Origin: Atkinsonella hypoxylon
Taxonomy: Eukaryota; Ascomycota; Sordariomycetes; Hypocreales; Clavicipitaceae
Reading direction: 5' to 3'
NCBI GenBank assembly: GCA_000729835.1
Contig: JFHB01000146.1
Location: forward strand, 1-64,000
Length of the DNA stretch: 64,000 bases
Each line of letters starts with the position of its first letter. Positions within the stretch are counted from its first letter, which is position 1. The position numbers and the translations under genes were made by a program. Positions 1-12,414 of the stretch are shown here, one piece after another. The notes under the pieces are model-generated. The model ran no database searches, was not told the DNA's origin, and was given only the letters and a program-made list of their open reading frames with translations.

Positions 1-207
1 AGAGACTACGGAGTAAGTGGGGTCAGATCTATTAGCCATTCAATCTTCTCATTTGGCGCGACGCGACCCCAATCCAATCATCTACACCAAGCATTTACGC
101 TTGCATGTAGCTATAGCCGCAGCTCAAATTTTGCCCTCGCCCAAGACTGGCTTTGACCGCTGCATGGCCGTTGCTGGTCTCAAACTCTGCTCTTCGAAAC
201 CGCGATA
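1..207 (+). promoter_or_regulatory. 5' flank of HIR3
   Basis: This is the upstream or 5' untranslated sequence of HIR3. A 63-codon open frame at 17-208 has no recognisable product and ends one base into the proposed HIR3 start codon, so I treat it as non-coding. No clear TATA box is visible. The promoter probably extends left of the window. Confidence 0.4.
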
Positions 208-3200
208 ATGGTAAGCTGCGTTTCTTCAATGCATTAGCTGGACATGGACGGCGCTCAAGTTAACTCCGCCTAGCCTGCCTTTCAGGCAATCAACCTCGAA
301 CCAGGGGAAAACGAAGACGAGCAGATTGACACAACCAAGGAGCTGCACGTAAGTTGCCCTGGACGCGTATGTAACCCAACAGGCATATATATTAATACAG
401 TGGTGCAGGTTGATGAAGCTCTTAAGCGGTTTCAAACAGCACTCAAGCTGCACGCACAGGGTCACAAGGCTAGAGATGCCGCTGCTTCGGCCTATAAAGA
501 ATTATTCGATTCCGAAATTTTCCGATATCGTGAGGCAAGGACCGACTACGAACGAGCTGAGCGTCAAGCTGATGGCCGGCCTGATGTTTCCGCCGTGGAT
601 GGTTTCGCGACAACGCTAGACATTGATGCAGGAGGTGCTGACGGCGTTGCAGCGAGCCTCTCGCAGGCACTTTATATGTCATACAAGAACTATGGCCAGT
701 TATTCCTCGACAAACTCAAGGACAAAGGCAAATTCGACCCGACTTGGAAACATGAGCCTTTGAGATACGGGAGCCACGATGCAAATAAGGTTCTCGATAA
801 TTGGACCGCTGCACTTGACCAAGATCCCTCCGATCCAGAGCTATGGAGAAGGACGGCTCGTTTCGCAGGCGCAATAAACTCTCGTCGAATTAAGAGATAT
901 TGTCTTGAAGCTGCGATTGAACTAGATGACGACCCGGCTATTGCAGAAGTAATGCCACCCTCGCTCGCAGAAGGCTTTGCTGGTGAACAACTCAAAGAGT
1001 ACCTGCAGGTTTTAGGCGACGAAATATCGCTTTCACACCCGATTCTAGCCCCTTGGTTAGCTAGAGAGATGCCAACTCTCTTGAAACGCCAATTGGATCC
1101 GATCCCCTTTCTACCTGACCCAACGGCAGTGCTGACACCACCACCACGATCCAGTGCAGAGGCAGCTGGGGAACTTGACGGCAACAAAGACGATACAATC
1201 GTGGAATCTCCCGAAAAAGGCGAAGCATATACTCCAGAACCCGTCCAAACGTGGTCTGATTTGGGAATAGAGCTTATGAAATGCGTGCAAGACACGAAAG
1301 GTGCTTTGCAGGTTTGTCGGTCTATTTTAGCTGCTGCCAGCCAAGACACAAAGATGAGTACCCAGGCAGAACCAGAGACCGGCTCTGCACCCCAATGCGC
1401 ACTTGAACCCGAGGTCGTTACAGATTCACAGCCAGACCCGGAGCCGAAGGTGGAAGAAAAAGTTCAGCAAACAGTAGAGGAGCCGCAAATTGTTCGACGG
1501 TCGACCAGGCATGTTTCCAGGATCAACGCTAGGCCCAAGCCAGTAGAGGCGAAAGAAGACATACCAGTCATGTCAGCGAAAGAATCCGGAACGGATGCAG
1601 ATCAAGAAACAAATGAAACGCCAATTTCTGCTTCATTCAGAAAACGTTCACAGTCGGCTGCTGGTCTGGCGGAGGGCGCTGAGGAAGATAATGCCACCGA
1701 GACGAGGAGCAAAAGGGTGCGGAGACGTACAGAAACGACACTCATTGAGGAGACCGCTGATCCAAACAACGCAATTCCCTTGCAGCTACAGCCATACCAA
1801 GACTGCGATGGCAACCTTTTCCGGCTCACGAAGACCATTTTGGAAGATATTGGTGTGCAGGATGTGTCGACACTTGGATATGTGCAAGAAGTCATTGAGT
1901 CTTGTTCTACGAACGAGCGGCCGTCCAAACTTACCCATCAAGGTGCTAGGGACTTGCGGAATGCCATTACACATTTTAGTGAGGACGTAGCTAATGTGCT
2001 CCTGAATAAAAATGAACAAGCCACTCTTGGGTTATCGTCCTTTTTGGAACATACCAAGTCTGGTACGCAAGAACAGGATGATATCCCACAATTTGACGGA
2101 AAACGTGGTCTCGAGCAATTCTCCAAGGAGGCTATGGAAAACGCACAATGGGCAACGGGAGCTAACGTGGCCAGCGCTTGGCTTTTTGCGATGAGTGAGA
2201 GCTACTCGAGGTCGAGATGGTCTGATACCACGAAGGTTGCCGTTGTGCAGATGATGAATCGGAACGATACGGCTATTTACAAAGAAATCACGCAAGCATT
2301 GATGAGACCTGAAGTATCTGAAGAAACACTTCTGGGATTTAGTCATGTTTTACCTATGCTCTTCGAACTACACATCGATGTTTATGAAAGAATAACGAAC
2401 CCAAGCAGCGCAGTTGACTATGCAACGCGCATGGAAACAAAATATAGACTGGACAGGTGGCTACAAACAATGTCGACATATCTGCAATTGCTGGACCTGC
2501 CACAAAATGATCCTCTCTGTGTCAGATTCATGTGGGCTGCTGTGCTTGCGTCGTCTCTCACCGAGAACCCTGTGCGGGAACATATTCTGCTTTTATGGAC
2601 ATCCTTGCGGGATTTCTTGGCCAAGGAAGGCGTTGAAAGCATTAGACTACCTAACAACGCTGTAATGCCTTTAATATCTACAGCAGCTGCTGACCGAGAG
2701 CTTTCGAAACTCGCGACAATGGATTTCTTCCTCGGCCTGTTTCAGGATGAAATGTTAGACCCTGTGGCGGTTATCGATACGCTAGAACCTGTTCTCAACC
2801 CAGCGTCCGTGTTTATCTCCGATCAGGTACCTGTTAGCTCAGACATGGGAGATCACCGAGAGGGCAAAGACCAGGGTCACAGGTCGACCGAGAGCGATGT
2901 GTCCAAAGAGAAGGATGACGGAGAGACCGACCAAGAGAGCCAAAACTCTGCATCACTAGAAGATGCAGCCGCACGTCCAAAGCCATTTTCCGAGAGTGCA
3001 ACTCAAGGCATGAAAGACCTGTGGAAATTCCTCCTTAATAGCAGCACCGAGCTACGACTATTCTTATGGTCTCGTCTGGGGGACGCATATGAAGCCATTG
3101 GATATCCGACAAAACGGTTCTCCTGTCTTTTGAAAAGCATCGAAATGGTTGTCAATGACATGGAGAGGGATAACTACACCAAGACGCTAGATGAGTCGCG

Positions 3201-6200
3201 CAAGCATCTATTCATGCGGACGCTGAAGTCGCTCGACGTGTTGATCATCCAGTCGTTGTCAATGGCCCTCAGCGACCATTCAACCTTTGATATCATTGAT
3301 GACGACCATTTGAAGTCGAGCTCCGCCGCTGTCGCGAAAATCTGTACATTTCTGCATGTGTCCTCACTTTGCGAAGACGAGTCGCGTCTTGGAATATCGA
3401 GTCTGCCAACAGGCAATATCACCTTCATGGCATTGATCAATAAGATACGGGATATGCAGGTTCGCGCATGGTGTCTTCTTTTCACATTGTTCAAAACTGG
3501 TCTCTCCCAGAAAGAGCTTCTTGCGCCAGAGAATGAGATCGCCGGCTATCTCGCTGCCGTCCATCGTGTCTTTGGTCTTCGCAAGTTTTGCAAGTCCGCC
3601 AACAAGATTTTCCTAAAGTTGATGCGCATGGAGCTACTTCGACTGAGGAAGATTGAGGCTTGGGAGGATCATCTGGAGCAGGTGCTATACGATCTATATG
3701 GCCTCAAGCTGGGCGTTGGTGTTTGGGAAGTACAGGATCATGGTTGTCTGTACGAAAAGCTTGAGAAAAGACAATCTATTCAGCTGGTGGAGAAGATTAT
3801 GGTTCTTGTTAATCGCATGACCATGAAGGATCTTCTCAAATCAGATTTGAAGACAACTATTGAGCATATGCAGCAAACCATTGGCCAGACAAAGTCGACA
3901 TCTCAAATGATTCATAATTTGCGAAACTTGACAGAGATGCTTAAAAAACCAATTCATCCGCTTCGTCTCTACCAGGCACTTTCTGGCGATGTATCTGTTG
4001 ACTGTGTCTCAGTAAACATTCCTGAAGCTGCGCTCGCCCGACACGGCTGGTTCTTCTTATTGGGCATGATCGCTCTCACCAAGTTCAAAGGTGTCGAGTT
4101 GAATCGTCGCCAGACTCCTGGAGCCACTGACGACTTGCGCATTGGTGCTACATTTCTTAGACTGCAACTACAGTTCACTGCTGACAGGTGGGATGCCTGG
4201 TTTCGACTTGCCGAATGTTTTGACTACGAGCTCGACGAGTCCGTGCTGTGGACAGCAGACAAAATGAACAAGGATCGTTCCGAGTTGGTCAAGTTCCAGC
4301 GGAATGCAATCCATTGCTACACGCTGTCGCTGTCGCACTCGCATTATCGCCATGAGCAAGTCACTGCGAGTGACGGAAATCCTCTTCACGACATGTATCA
4401 CAAGTTTGGGATGAGACTGTATTCGTCCAGCCGAGAGCCATTTGCAATGGAGCCATTTCAACACTCGGACCAAGAACGGTTCTTTATCGAGGATATGGGT
4501 GCTGGCACATTCAAGAGAATTCTGCATGACCAGATGTCTCCGTACAAGGTTTGGAAATTTGCAGCCCGATTGTTCCGAATGGCAATGGAGATAGAGCCGC
4601 GGAATTGGAAGTAAGTTTTTTATCTTGTCTTGGTACACCGGAAACAGATGCTAATATATGTTGGTAGAAATCCATACATGCTGGCCAAATGCTACTGGAA
4701 AATGTATCAGACACCTAACGATCGCCTAGACAGCACTGATCGTAAAGCCCCAATTAAGATGCAGACGCTCTTGGAAATATTGAAGAAGTCAATCGAGGTA
4801 GTCCACAACACGAGAAAGTCTAAGAATAGTGACCCAATCCTAGAGCCGCGTTACAAGCTGGTCTCTATATTGCATAAATTGGTCATTCGTGGCGACATGC
4901 CTGCAGCTGATGCGGCTTCCTTACTGACAAAACAGCCGTTCGGGGTTGCCGTGAACCCCAATGACCATTTTTCATCCTTCACAGAGCCCGAAGATTGGGA
5001 AGAATATATTATTCGCAATCTTGCCAAACTACGGGAGAAAGACAAGTCTAACTGGCAACATAGAATCGTCATGCGCCATGCCAAGATTTTATTTGACGAA
5101 AGCAACATCGGTAATGGTAGCGATGGCGTTGTCGAGGCCAAAGCAGCCTTCACGATACTCAAGGAGAACATGTTCACCAAGACAATGGTTATGAATGTTT
5201 GGAAGTGTGACGCCGAGCGTCCTGGTCGACACCACGTATTCACTGAACAGTACATACGCTTCATGACAAAACTACTCGTCATCATGTCAAATCGAACAGA
5301 TCTCGAGCTTCTTCTACGTCGCCTCCGCAAAAAGGGAGCAGATTTCTACCACTTCGCCGATTTATGGCAGTACAGTTGCACTGCTTATGTTAAATTATTG
5401 CGAGCAGCTTACAAGATATCAGTGACGAGCGACGAGGCATTCAAGAATTTGTCCAATGAAGAGTTTGAAATTATGAGTGAGCGCATCACAAAGTGGGCTG
5501 GTGGTGATGGACCGCCGAATCCAGCTTTTGAATGCATGAAGGAGGCGATCGAAATGAAGAAACTAAATGGCAACTTGATGAAAGTTGCGCCCATTGATGA
5601 TCTCATTAATGACTGCTACACAACCATCTACAAGGATGTGGCCGGGACACTACCAGGATTAGAGCCTGGTAAAATCATCGAGGAGCGCAATCATGCCAAA
5701 GAGGTAGCAGCCCAGCTGGAGGCTGTGGCACAGGCCGAGGTAAAAGCGCCAAAATCTTTCAGTAGCCTTTTAAATCCCCCCAGTGGAGGAGGTGATAGTG
5801 CTACTGGAACGGCAACTCCAATGGATACTGACAAGGCGGAGGCCATTCCTCGTGCTAAGAGATTGGCAGGAGTGCGAAGACCTGAAATACTTCGAAAAGC
5901 CGAGCAAGCTGTCGTGCGAGCATTGGAAGCACCTAAACCAGGATGCATTAAAAGCCGAGTTGGGAGCATGTCTAGCACGAAGCTTGGCAGTCAAACTCCG
6001 GCTGTTCGTGGAAGTCATGCCGGCAGCGATGACGAAGATGAGGAAGGACCAAACGCCCAGATGCGGCGAGAAGCAGGGGAGGATTCTGACGAGGAGATGC
6101 GAGAAGCATCTGACAACGAAGAGGCCGTGGAGGATGGCATTCATGTGGAAGAAAAGGACGAAGAGCATCCTGGATCCATCCATGATTCAGCCGATGACGA

Positions 6201-6822
6201 AAGCGATCTCAGCGATGTTCCTGAAGGGTATGATGATGATGTGCCTCCTGGTCTTTTGTTCCCTAATCTCGGCCGTAGATTTGGATCTTGTGGCGATGAA
6301 GAAGACGGGGATGATGAAGAAGTTGCAGAAGGGGAAGAAGAAGATGATGAGGCAGAAGCAGGAGATGACGAAATTGGGGATGAAGAAGGAGAAGATGGAG
6401 ACGAAGAGGATGAGGTAGAGGCAGCAGATGACGAAATTGGGGACGAAGAAGAAGAAGAAGAAGGAGAAGAAGAAGAAGAAGGCGAGGATCAAGAAGAAGA
6501 GGTAGACGAGGAAGAGGAAGAGGAAGATATCGCCGAGGAAGAGATCGAGGTTGGCCATGAAGAAGAGACAGATGAGGAGGAGGATGATGATGAAGAGAAC
6601 GAAGGGGAGGTGGACGCTCCAGAGGAAGGAGAAGATGAAGGGCAGGGGGATACTGAAATGGCCGATGTCGACGAAGAGGCGGAAGAGGCAGAAGAAGTTG
6701 ACGAGGAAGAGGAAGTGGAGGAGGAGGAGGCGGAGGAGGAAGAAGTGGAGGAAGAAGATGACGAGGAAGTAGAAGAGGAAGCCGAAGAGGAAGCCGAAGA
6801 GGAGGAAGAGGAGGAAGAATAA
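208..6822 (+). CDS. hir3: Histone transcription regulator 3 homolog (HIR complex subunit Hir3/CABIN1)
   Basis: Large HIR-complex scaffold. The family (Hir1-Hir2-Hir3-Hpc2; animal CABIN1) deposits H3-H4 independently of replication and represses histone genes in the nucleus. I infer four exons: 208-210 (start codon only), 286-348, 409-4610 and 4668-6822, giving 2,140 codons. Introns of 75, 60 and 57 nt start GTAAGC, GTAAGT and GTAAGT and end in AG. Splicing restores the typical fungal amino end (INLEP, then DTTKEL, then VDEALKRFQ) and joins EPRNWK to NPYMLAKCYW. A TPR-like stretch lies near residues 150-190 (AALDQDPSDPELW). The middle is helical with no catalytic motif. Residues about 1965-2140 are nearly all Glu/Asp, as is common for histone-binding tails. 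The gene converges on RRP3. Family assignment is firm; the exact first exon is inferred. Confidence 0.88.
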
Positions 6823-7234
6823 CTTCATAAATGTATCCTTAGCTCACGTTAACTGCGAGTATATGTATTCACGGGCCATTGGTCACATCACAGGTGATGA
6901 GGGACAGGCGTTTAGGGTTAGACAGGCATTGATTCTGCAAGTTGAGATAGCTTGCACGGGATGAACTGTAATATCCACAGCCACTATTTTGTCTTGAAGT
7001 GATTTCTTGCCATGTGATTTAAGCGTCCCAGAACTGCTCAATGTCAAGGAACTGCAGCACTAACCTGCTTCAAGCACGGTAGGCGAGAATGTCGTATTCA
7101 CGACGCATTCATTTACAGAAAAGCAGAAAGTCTGCGCTATCCCCCGCTTTCTTCCCCAACAATGTCCGATCGACTGGAATTAATCTACGATATCACCTTG
7201 CACAGCCTTGATGTTGAAGCTCATCTGCAATCAC
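6823..7234. other. Convergent 3' intergenic region HIR3/RRP3
   Basis: About 410 bases between the stop codons of two converging genes, holding both 3' untranslated regions. No gene, RNA or repeat is seen. Short open frames overlapping its right part (7162-7485, 7208-7555) are shadows of the RRP3 carboxyl end. Confidence 0.7.
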
Positions 7235-8721
7235 TCAGCCCTCCTCCTTATCCATTTCGTCGCGCCTTCTCTTCCCTCCGTCTCTGGACCTGTTCGTCCT
7301 GCCGCCAGCGCCTCGCCCGCCCAATTTCTCCCTCAGGTTCTTCATCTCCATCCGCGCATGGCGCTGTGCCTCCTCGACACGGGCCTGGAAAGCCAGGACT
7401 TCCTCCTTCTCAGTGGGGTAAACCTCGAGTTTCTTTCCGAGGGCGGCCTCGATGCGTTGGAAGATCTCGATATCGTACTGCGTGACGAAGCTGAGAGCTA
7501 TACCGGACTTGCCCGCACGGGCGGTACGACCGACCCTGTGAATATATGTTTTTGAATCCTGCGGCAAGTCATAGTTGAGAACGACGTCGACCTTGGGAAT
7601 ATCGAGGCCACGGGCGGCGACGTCGGTGGCGACGAGGATGTCGCGGGTGCCGGAGCGGAATTTGTTCAGCGCGCCCAGACGGGCGGATTGGGAGAGTTGG
7701 CCGTGGAGGGGGATGGCGCCGAAGCCGAGGGTGCGGAGGAGGATGGCGGTGCGCTGGGTTTCCCACACGGTGCGGGTGAAGATGATGGTGGACTTGCCGG
7801 CGAACTCGTTGACGAGGTAGATGAGATATGTGTCCTTGCGGTCAAGGGGGATGAAGAGGAGGTGTTGGAGGAGGGTTGAGACGGTCTGGTACTTGTTTGT
7901 GCTGACGCTGACGCGGACGGGGTTGCGTAGACTGGCGCGCTGCAGGCTTTCAACCTTGGAGGAGAGGGTGGCGGAGAAGAGAAAGGTTCGTCGCTCGCGG
8001 GGGATGAATTTGAGAAGCTTGTCGATGGCGGGACCGAAATCCATGTCGAGCAGACGGTCGGCTTCGTCCATGACGAGATACTTGAGGGTGCGGAGAGAAA
8101 AGCCCTTGGTCTTTTCCAAATGGTCCACCAGACGACCTGGCGTGGCGACGATAATATGAGGCTTCTTCCCGAGGGCAACAGCCTGGGGGACCATATCCAG
8201 ACCACCCACAATGACGGCACATCGCAGCGAAATCAGAGAGCCAAGTGCCTCAAACGACTGGCCAATCTGCGCAGCAAGTTCTCGCGTCGGCGCAAGGACC
8301 AGTCCGAATAGTGGCTGGGGCTTCTCGAGAAGAGCCTGGAGGACGGGCAGAGCAAAGGCAGCGGTTTTTCCAGACCCAGTTTCCGCGAGGCCAATGATAT
8401 CCCGGCCTGTGAGGGCGACGGGGATGGACTTTTCCTGGATGGGCGTGGGCAATTTGTAGTTGAGGGCCTCGCAGGCTTCGCATAGTGAGTCGACGATGCC
8501 CTTTTGCGACAGGTCAGCAAGCTACGGCAGAGGTCTCTACGTTTGGGATTCCGCAAGCATACTAGTTCTTTGAAAGTCTTGGGACGAGCGGAGGATTCTT
8601 CTGCGGAAGGCATATCCAGCGTTGCCGATTCTTGGGTTTCAATGGCGGGAGGAGAGCTCTGCGCCTGGCGCTTATTTTGTGAGGCGGGGCTGACGACTTT
8701 TCGTCTTTTGGCGTCCGGCAT
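7235..8721 (-). CDS. rrp3: ATP-dependent rRNA helicase RRP3 (DEAD-box, DDX47 family)
   Basis: Nucleolar DEAD-box RNA helicase; the Rrp3/DDX47 family acts in pre-18S rRNA processing. It has two exons on the minus strand, 8721-8563 and 8500-7235, joined across a 62-nt intron (donor GTATGC, branch CTGAC, acceptor AAAAG), giving 474 residues, normal for the family. The splice restores TFKEL-GIVDSLCEACEALNYK directly before the Q motif PTPIQ (about 71-75). Motifs in order: Walker A AETGSGKT (92-99), PTRELA (124-129), TPGR (173-176), DEAD (198-201), SAT (229-231), ATDVAARGLD (344-353), HRVGRTAR (374-381). All catalytic residues are intact. The amino end is basic (PDAKRRK) and the last 30 residues are Arg/Lys-rich, fitting nucleolar targeting. 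It diverges from SSF1, another ribosome-assembly gene. Confidence 0.95.
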
Positions 8722-9085
8722 GGTTGATACTCTGTCTTCCTGGACCCTCTACAGATTATTTTAGAAAGAGGTAAAGGATCGGGGAAGATGAGGTGGTTGT
8801 AGCGTTCAAGGACAGCAAGATTGGAGACCGATGACTCTACATATGTGAAACCTTTGGGTTGCGCCTAGTTTTTGTTTTTAAAAAAAAATAGCGGGGCCAG
8901 GCTTATCGCGCGCCGGGATTGGCTGGGCCGCCCAGATGCCCGCCTTATCAGCCAATTCCTCTCCGCCGGAACCTTTTTTTTTTTTTCTCGACGAGCTTCG
9001 ACCAAACTTCGTTGGGCATAATATTCAAACTTGTTCCTTGGCAAGACTCACACCTCCGTGACCAAGTACACTGAGAGCGCCTACC
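8722..9085. promoter_or_regulatory. Shared divergent promoter of RRP3 and SSF1
   Basis: The 364 bases between the two start codons must serve both ribosome-biogenesis genes. Visible elements are GATGAG at 8787-8792 (the core of the yeast PAC motif of ribosome-assembly genes), a T5A9 tract near 8874-8889, ATTGG/CCAAT boxes near 8918-8923 and 8952-8957, and a run of 13 T at 8974-8986. The motif match is by eye; function is inferred from the gene pair. Confidence 0.5.
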
Positions 9086-10446
9086 ATGGCACGCCGACGA
9101 ACAAAGAAGAGAACCCATCTGGGTGCCAACAATCCCGAGGTGGCTGCCCCGGGGCATGCCACCGCCCGCGATCCGAAGAGCATGGTCATTCGAATCGGTG
9201 CAGGCGAGGTTGGCTCTAGCATCAGTCAGCTCGCAGCCGATGTGAGAAAGGTCATGGAACCCGGCACGGCTAGCCGACTGAAGGAACGAAGAGCGAACAA
9301 GTTGAAAGATTATGTGGTCATGTGCGGCCCGCTCGGCGTAACGCATCTCCTGCTATTTTCTCGCTCAGAGAGCGGAAACACAAACTTGAGAATGGCGCTG
9401 GCGCCCCGAGGACCAACGATGCATTTCAGGGTGGAAAAATATTCCTTGTGCAAGGATGTGCAGAAAGTGCAGAAGCACCCGCGAGGCGGCGGCAAGGAGT
9501 TCCTAACGCCGCCATTGGTACGTTTGGCAACGACCGACAGTCCTCGTTCACCAGAGTCCAACTGCGCGCTTCGTCGCACTAACAAGCTTTCATACAGCTT
9601 GTCATGAACAATTTCACAACTCCTGGAGCCGATGCGAAATCCAAAGTCCCCAAGCACCTCGAGTCCCTCGCTACCACCGTCTTCCAATCCCTCTTTCCCC
9701 CTATCAACCCGCAACAGACGCCGCTCAAGACCATCCGCCGCGTACTCCTCCTGAATCGCGAAGAGTCTACAGAAGACGACGGCACCTTCATCGTCAACTT
9801 CCGACACTACGCCATCACCACAAAGTCAACGACAGTCTCGAGACCATTGAAGCGCATCAAGGCTGCTGAGAAATTAATGGCCACGAAATCGAGTCGGCAT
9901 GGCCGAGTGCCTAATCTCGGAAAGCTGGAAGATATTGCCGATTACATGATTGGCGGGGAGACGGGTGACGGCTACATGACGGATGCCACGAGCGGCAGTG
10001 AAGCCGACACGGACGCGGAAATCGAAGTCGTAGACCTTGCACCCCGACGCGTTCTCTCGACGAAGAGCCGTCTCGCCGCGGAAGGGAAAAGCGAGGAAAT
10101 TGGAGAAGAGGTTGAGAATGTAGAAAGACGGGCCGTCAAGCTTGTCGAACTGGGTCCTCGCATGCGCTTGCGTCTTACCAAAGTGGAGGAGGGTCTTTGC
10201 GGCGGCAAAATCATGTGGCATGAGTATGTGCACAAGACGCGCGAAGAAGTCAAGGAGTTGGAGAAGCGGTGGGAGAAGAGAAGGCAGGAGAAGGAAGCTA
10301 GGAGGAAGGAGCAGAAGGCTAATGTGGAGAGGAAGAAGGCTGAGAAGCTGGCTAGGAAGAAGTCTGGGGATGGGGAAGGCAACGATGTTGAGGAGGAGGA
10401 GGAGGAGGATTACAGTGATGTGGACTTTGAGGAGTTTGATACTTAG
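9086..10446 (+). CDS. ssf1: Brix-domain ribosome biogenesis protein SSF1 (Peter Pan/PPAN family)
   Basis: Nucleolar assembly factor of the large ribosomal subunit; Ssf1/PPAN acts on early pre-60S particles. Exons 9086-9517 and 9598-10446 are separated by an 80-nt intron (donor GTACGT, branch CTAAC at 9579-9583, acceptor ACAG). The product is 426 residues, against 453 for yeast Ssf1. The Brix domain begins at SMVIRIG (32-38), continues through APRGPTMHFRV (about 106-116) and the spliced TPPL-LVMNNF, and ends with the family's GPRMRLRLTKVEEGLCGGKI segment (about 330-349) and MWHEY. A basic coiled coil (357-399) and an acidic tail (403-426) follow, both usual for SSF1. The start lies in a good context (TACCATGG). 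The gene diverges from RRP3. Confidence 0.94.
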
Positions 10447-12247
10447 GGCGTGGCTGGAGATGCTGAGTCCAAGGCAAATGAGGCAATGGAGGATGAGTAG
10501 TAACGAAGGAGGTTGGACGGACGATTGCGTTATATACCGAATGGGACTTGACAACTGGGACGAATATTGCTTGCATTTCTCGTGGAACCGATGCCAGGCG
10601 AACTAAATCTACTATCTCGCACATGTGCGTGGTGGCTGTCATGGACGCCTGCTTTAAGAAAGAACCACGTTGGCAACCCTCGCGCACTTCGCTCTCGTCG
10701 AACCCCACGATACAGCCCATCCGGGTCTCCAAGTGGCGGTCGACCTAGGGTTAGATGGCGGCTGACCGTTGGCCTCATCACCATGAAGTCGACTGGAACA
10801 GCTGCAATTTGGGAACGTAGCCCTGGCTGGACTGTACGCGCTTGGCGAGGATCTTTGCGTACATGGTGAATTTTAAGATGACGAGTTTGAAGTTGGTGAG
10901 TATCTAGCTATCCGGGCTTTTGACCATGTTGAAGACGAAATTGCTGAATACAGACTATCTATTATTGGGCCCGTCTCCCGGCATTCATCCGACATGGTGT
11001 AGTAAACTCGCGCCGAGTCGCTGCCGTGGCGAGCCGAGGTGAGGTGATGCATCAAATCAAGTAAATCCAATTCACCAGACAAAATCTACCCTCAATCGAG
11101 GTATACTAACTAACTAGTAGCACATACGGAATACGTCGCCTCTTCGGCAGAGCACACACCGTCTAAGCAAGGCCGACGCCGCCAAGTTGTTCCAACGCAC
11201 CAAGCCACCCGCACAAAAGAACCATCCCCCATCAATATCATCATCCCCCCCACGGCCTCACCCCCCAAGACCTTTGCAATGGCAAAAGGGGGTGTGTAAA
11301 GCATCATCAAAAATGCAACGCATAAGCCTTCCCTCCCCTCCCCTCCCCTCCCATCTATGCCAAGCCCTTGGCGCCGGAACCCCGTGCCACAAAAGGACAA
11401 ACATCGCGGACTCGTGACGGGACACGCAAGTTACACAGCATCCCTTATTTGAAGAATTGCGGCCGTACTCGCCTCCGCGGTTGCCCCGTCGTCGTCAGCC
11501 AAGAAACATGTCACCTGTCGCACGGTCGATGGGAACCAGGCATCTTTGAGACAGACAACGGGGGACAAATACGTGCTGGTTGTCAGCACGGAGTATGTGC
11601 CGCAGCGCGCCGGTTCTCGGGGCCATCTGTCGTGCTGCGTTTCTTTTTTCGTTTCGTCTTTTTGCCCCGGCAGCTGGACTTAAGCTTAAATACTGGGTGT
11701 AACGGGGCTACGCCCCTTCGTGCCAATGCGTGGAGGGACGAAGAAGGGTGGACTGATAGTTATTGTCTAAAGGCCGAAACACGGCAGTATTGTCTGCAGA
11801 TCGGCGAACTTGTCAATGCCAAGGTACACCAGATAGCGGTGTGCCGGCGTTAGACAGACAGTCTTGTCGTATGTGACGTGACACCTTGGACTCGGGGATG
11901 AGCCGGGTTACAGATCGAGGTTGAACGGCGAAACTTGTGAATGTCCGTCCGTCGGCGTATCTTGCCGGACATGACATGATGATGGGTGCTGCTCGTCCTT
12001 TGCTAGCGGCCGAGGGCAGGATCTAGTAGTCTTGGGCGCAGTGATCTATCTGTTGGGTGGCGTGTCTATATAGAATTAATTGGTCAGTTCTTTCAGATGA
12101 TGCATGGGTCAGTATATCTTGTAACGAGTCTACTAAGCTGGGCATTTCAAGATGATAAAACAACTGCCACGCCAGTTGCAAAAGGACCTCCCGCCCGTTC
12201 GAGGCAACAGCACTTTGTCCCTATCAAGAAGCCAAGACGGGTCCAAG
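10447..12247. other. Gene-poor spacer between SSF1 and the transposon block
   Basis: About 1.8 kb of normal composition with no recognisable gene. The longest open frame (11368-11853, plus) resembles nothing I know and I do not call it. Visible structures are a C-rich quadruplex-type tract (11331-11353), an inverted repeat CGTGCTG/CAGCACG near 11572-11590 and GGGGC-TAC-GCCCC near 11704-11717. There is no strong RIP signature, so this is not part of the degraded block. Confidence 0.6.
11331..11353 (-). repeat. CCCTC/CCCCT tract with G-quadruplex potential on minus strand
   Basis: Five C-runs of three or four separated by single T. The minus strand therefore has five G-runs with one-base loops, which meets the usual quadruplex pattern. 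Confidence 0.6.
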
Positions 12248-12399
12248 TGTAGAAGTTATGATGAAACAATTGTAGAATTGATTAAAGAAGAAAAGAGATT
12301 TAGAATCTCGTAACGCTGGATGATATTAATACAAGTAATATAATCCGTTCCTGCTTGTTCTTTTAATTATATAGATAACGTTAACGATATTGTAATGTA
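12248..12399 (-). repeat. Putative 3' LTR of the minus-strand Copia fragment
   Basis: AT-rich 152-bp segment lying just beyond a polypurine-like stretch (minus strand GGGAGGTATAAG, near 12402-12414) that follows the RNase H remnant. It begins TG and ends at TA on the plus strand. Base composition changes sharply at its left edge. There is no partner LTR in the window, so both boundaries are tentative. Confidence 0.35.
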
Positions 12400-12414
12400 T
12401 CCGCTTATACCTCC

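Noticed and set aside
17..208. Small protein gene upstream of HIR3
   Set aside because: 63 codons, no recognisable product, and it overlaps the likely HIR3 5' leader and start codon.
6187..6828. 213-codon minus-strand frame rich in Phe/Leu
   Set aside because: It is the antisense of the Glu/Asp repeat tail of HIR3; the hydrophobic composition is an artefact.
7569..8222. Several overlapping frames within RRP3
   Set aside because: Shadow frames of a fully explained DEAD-box gene with high GC third positions.
11368..11853. 161-codon plus-strand frame
   Set aside because: No family resemblance, no conserved motif or splice logic, unusual composition; probably chance in spacer DNA.
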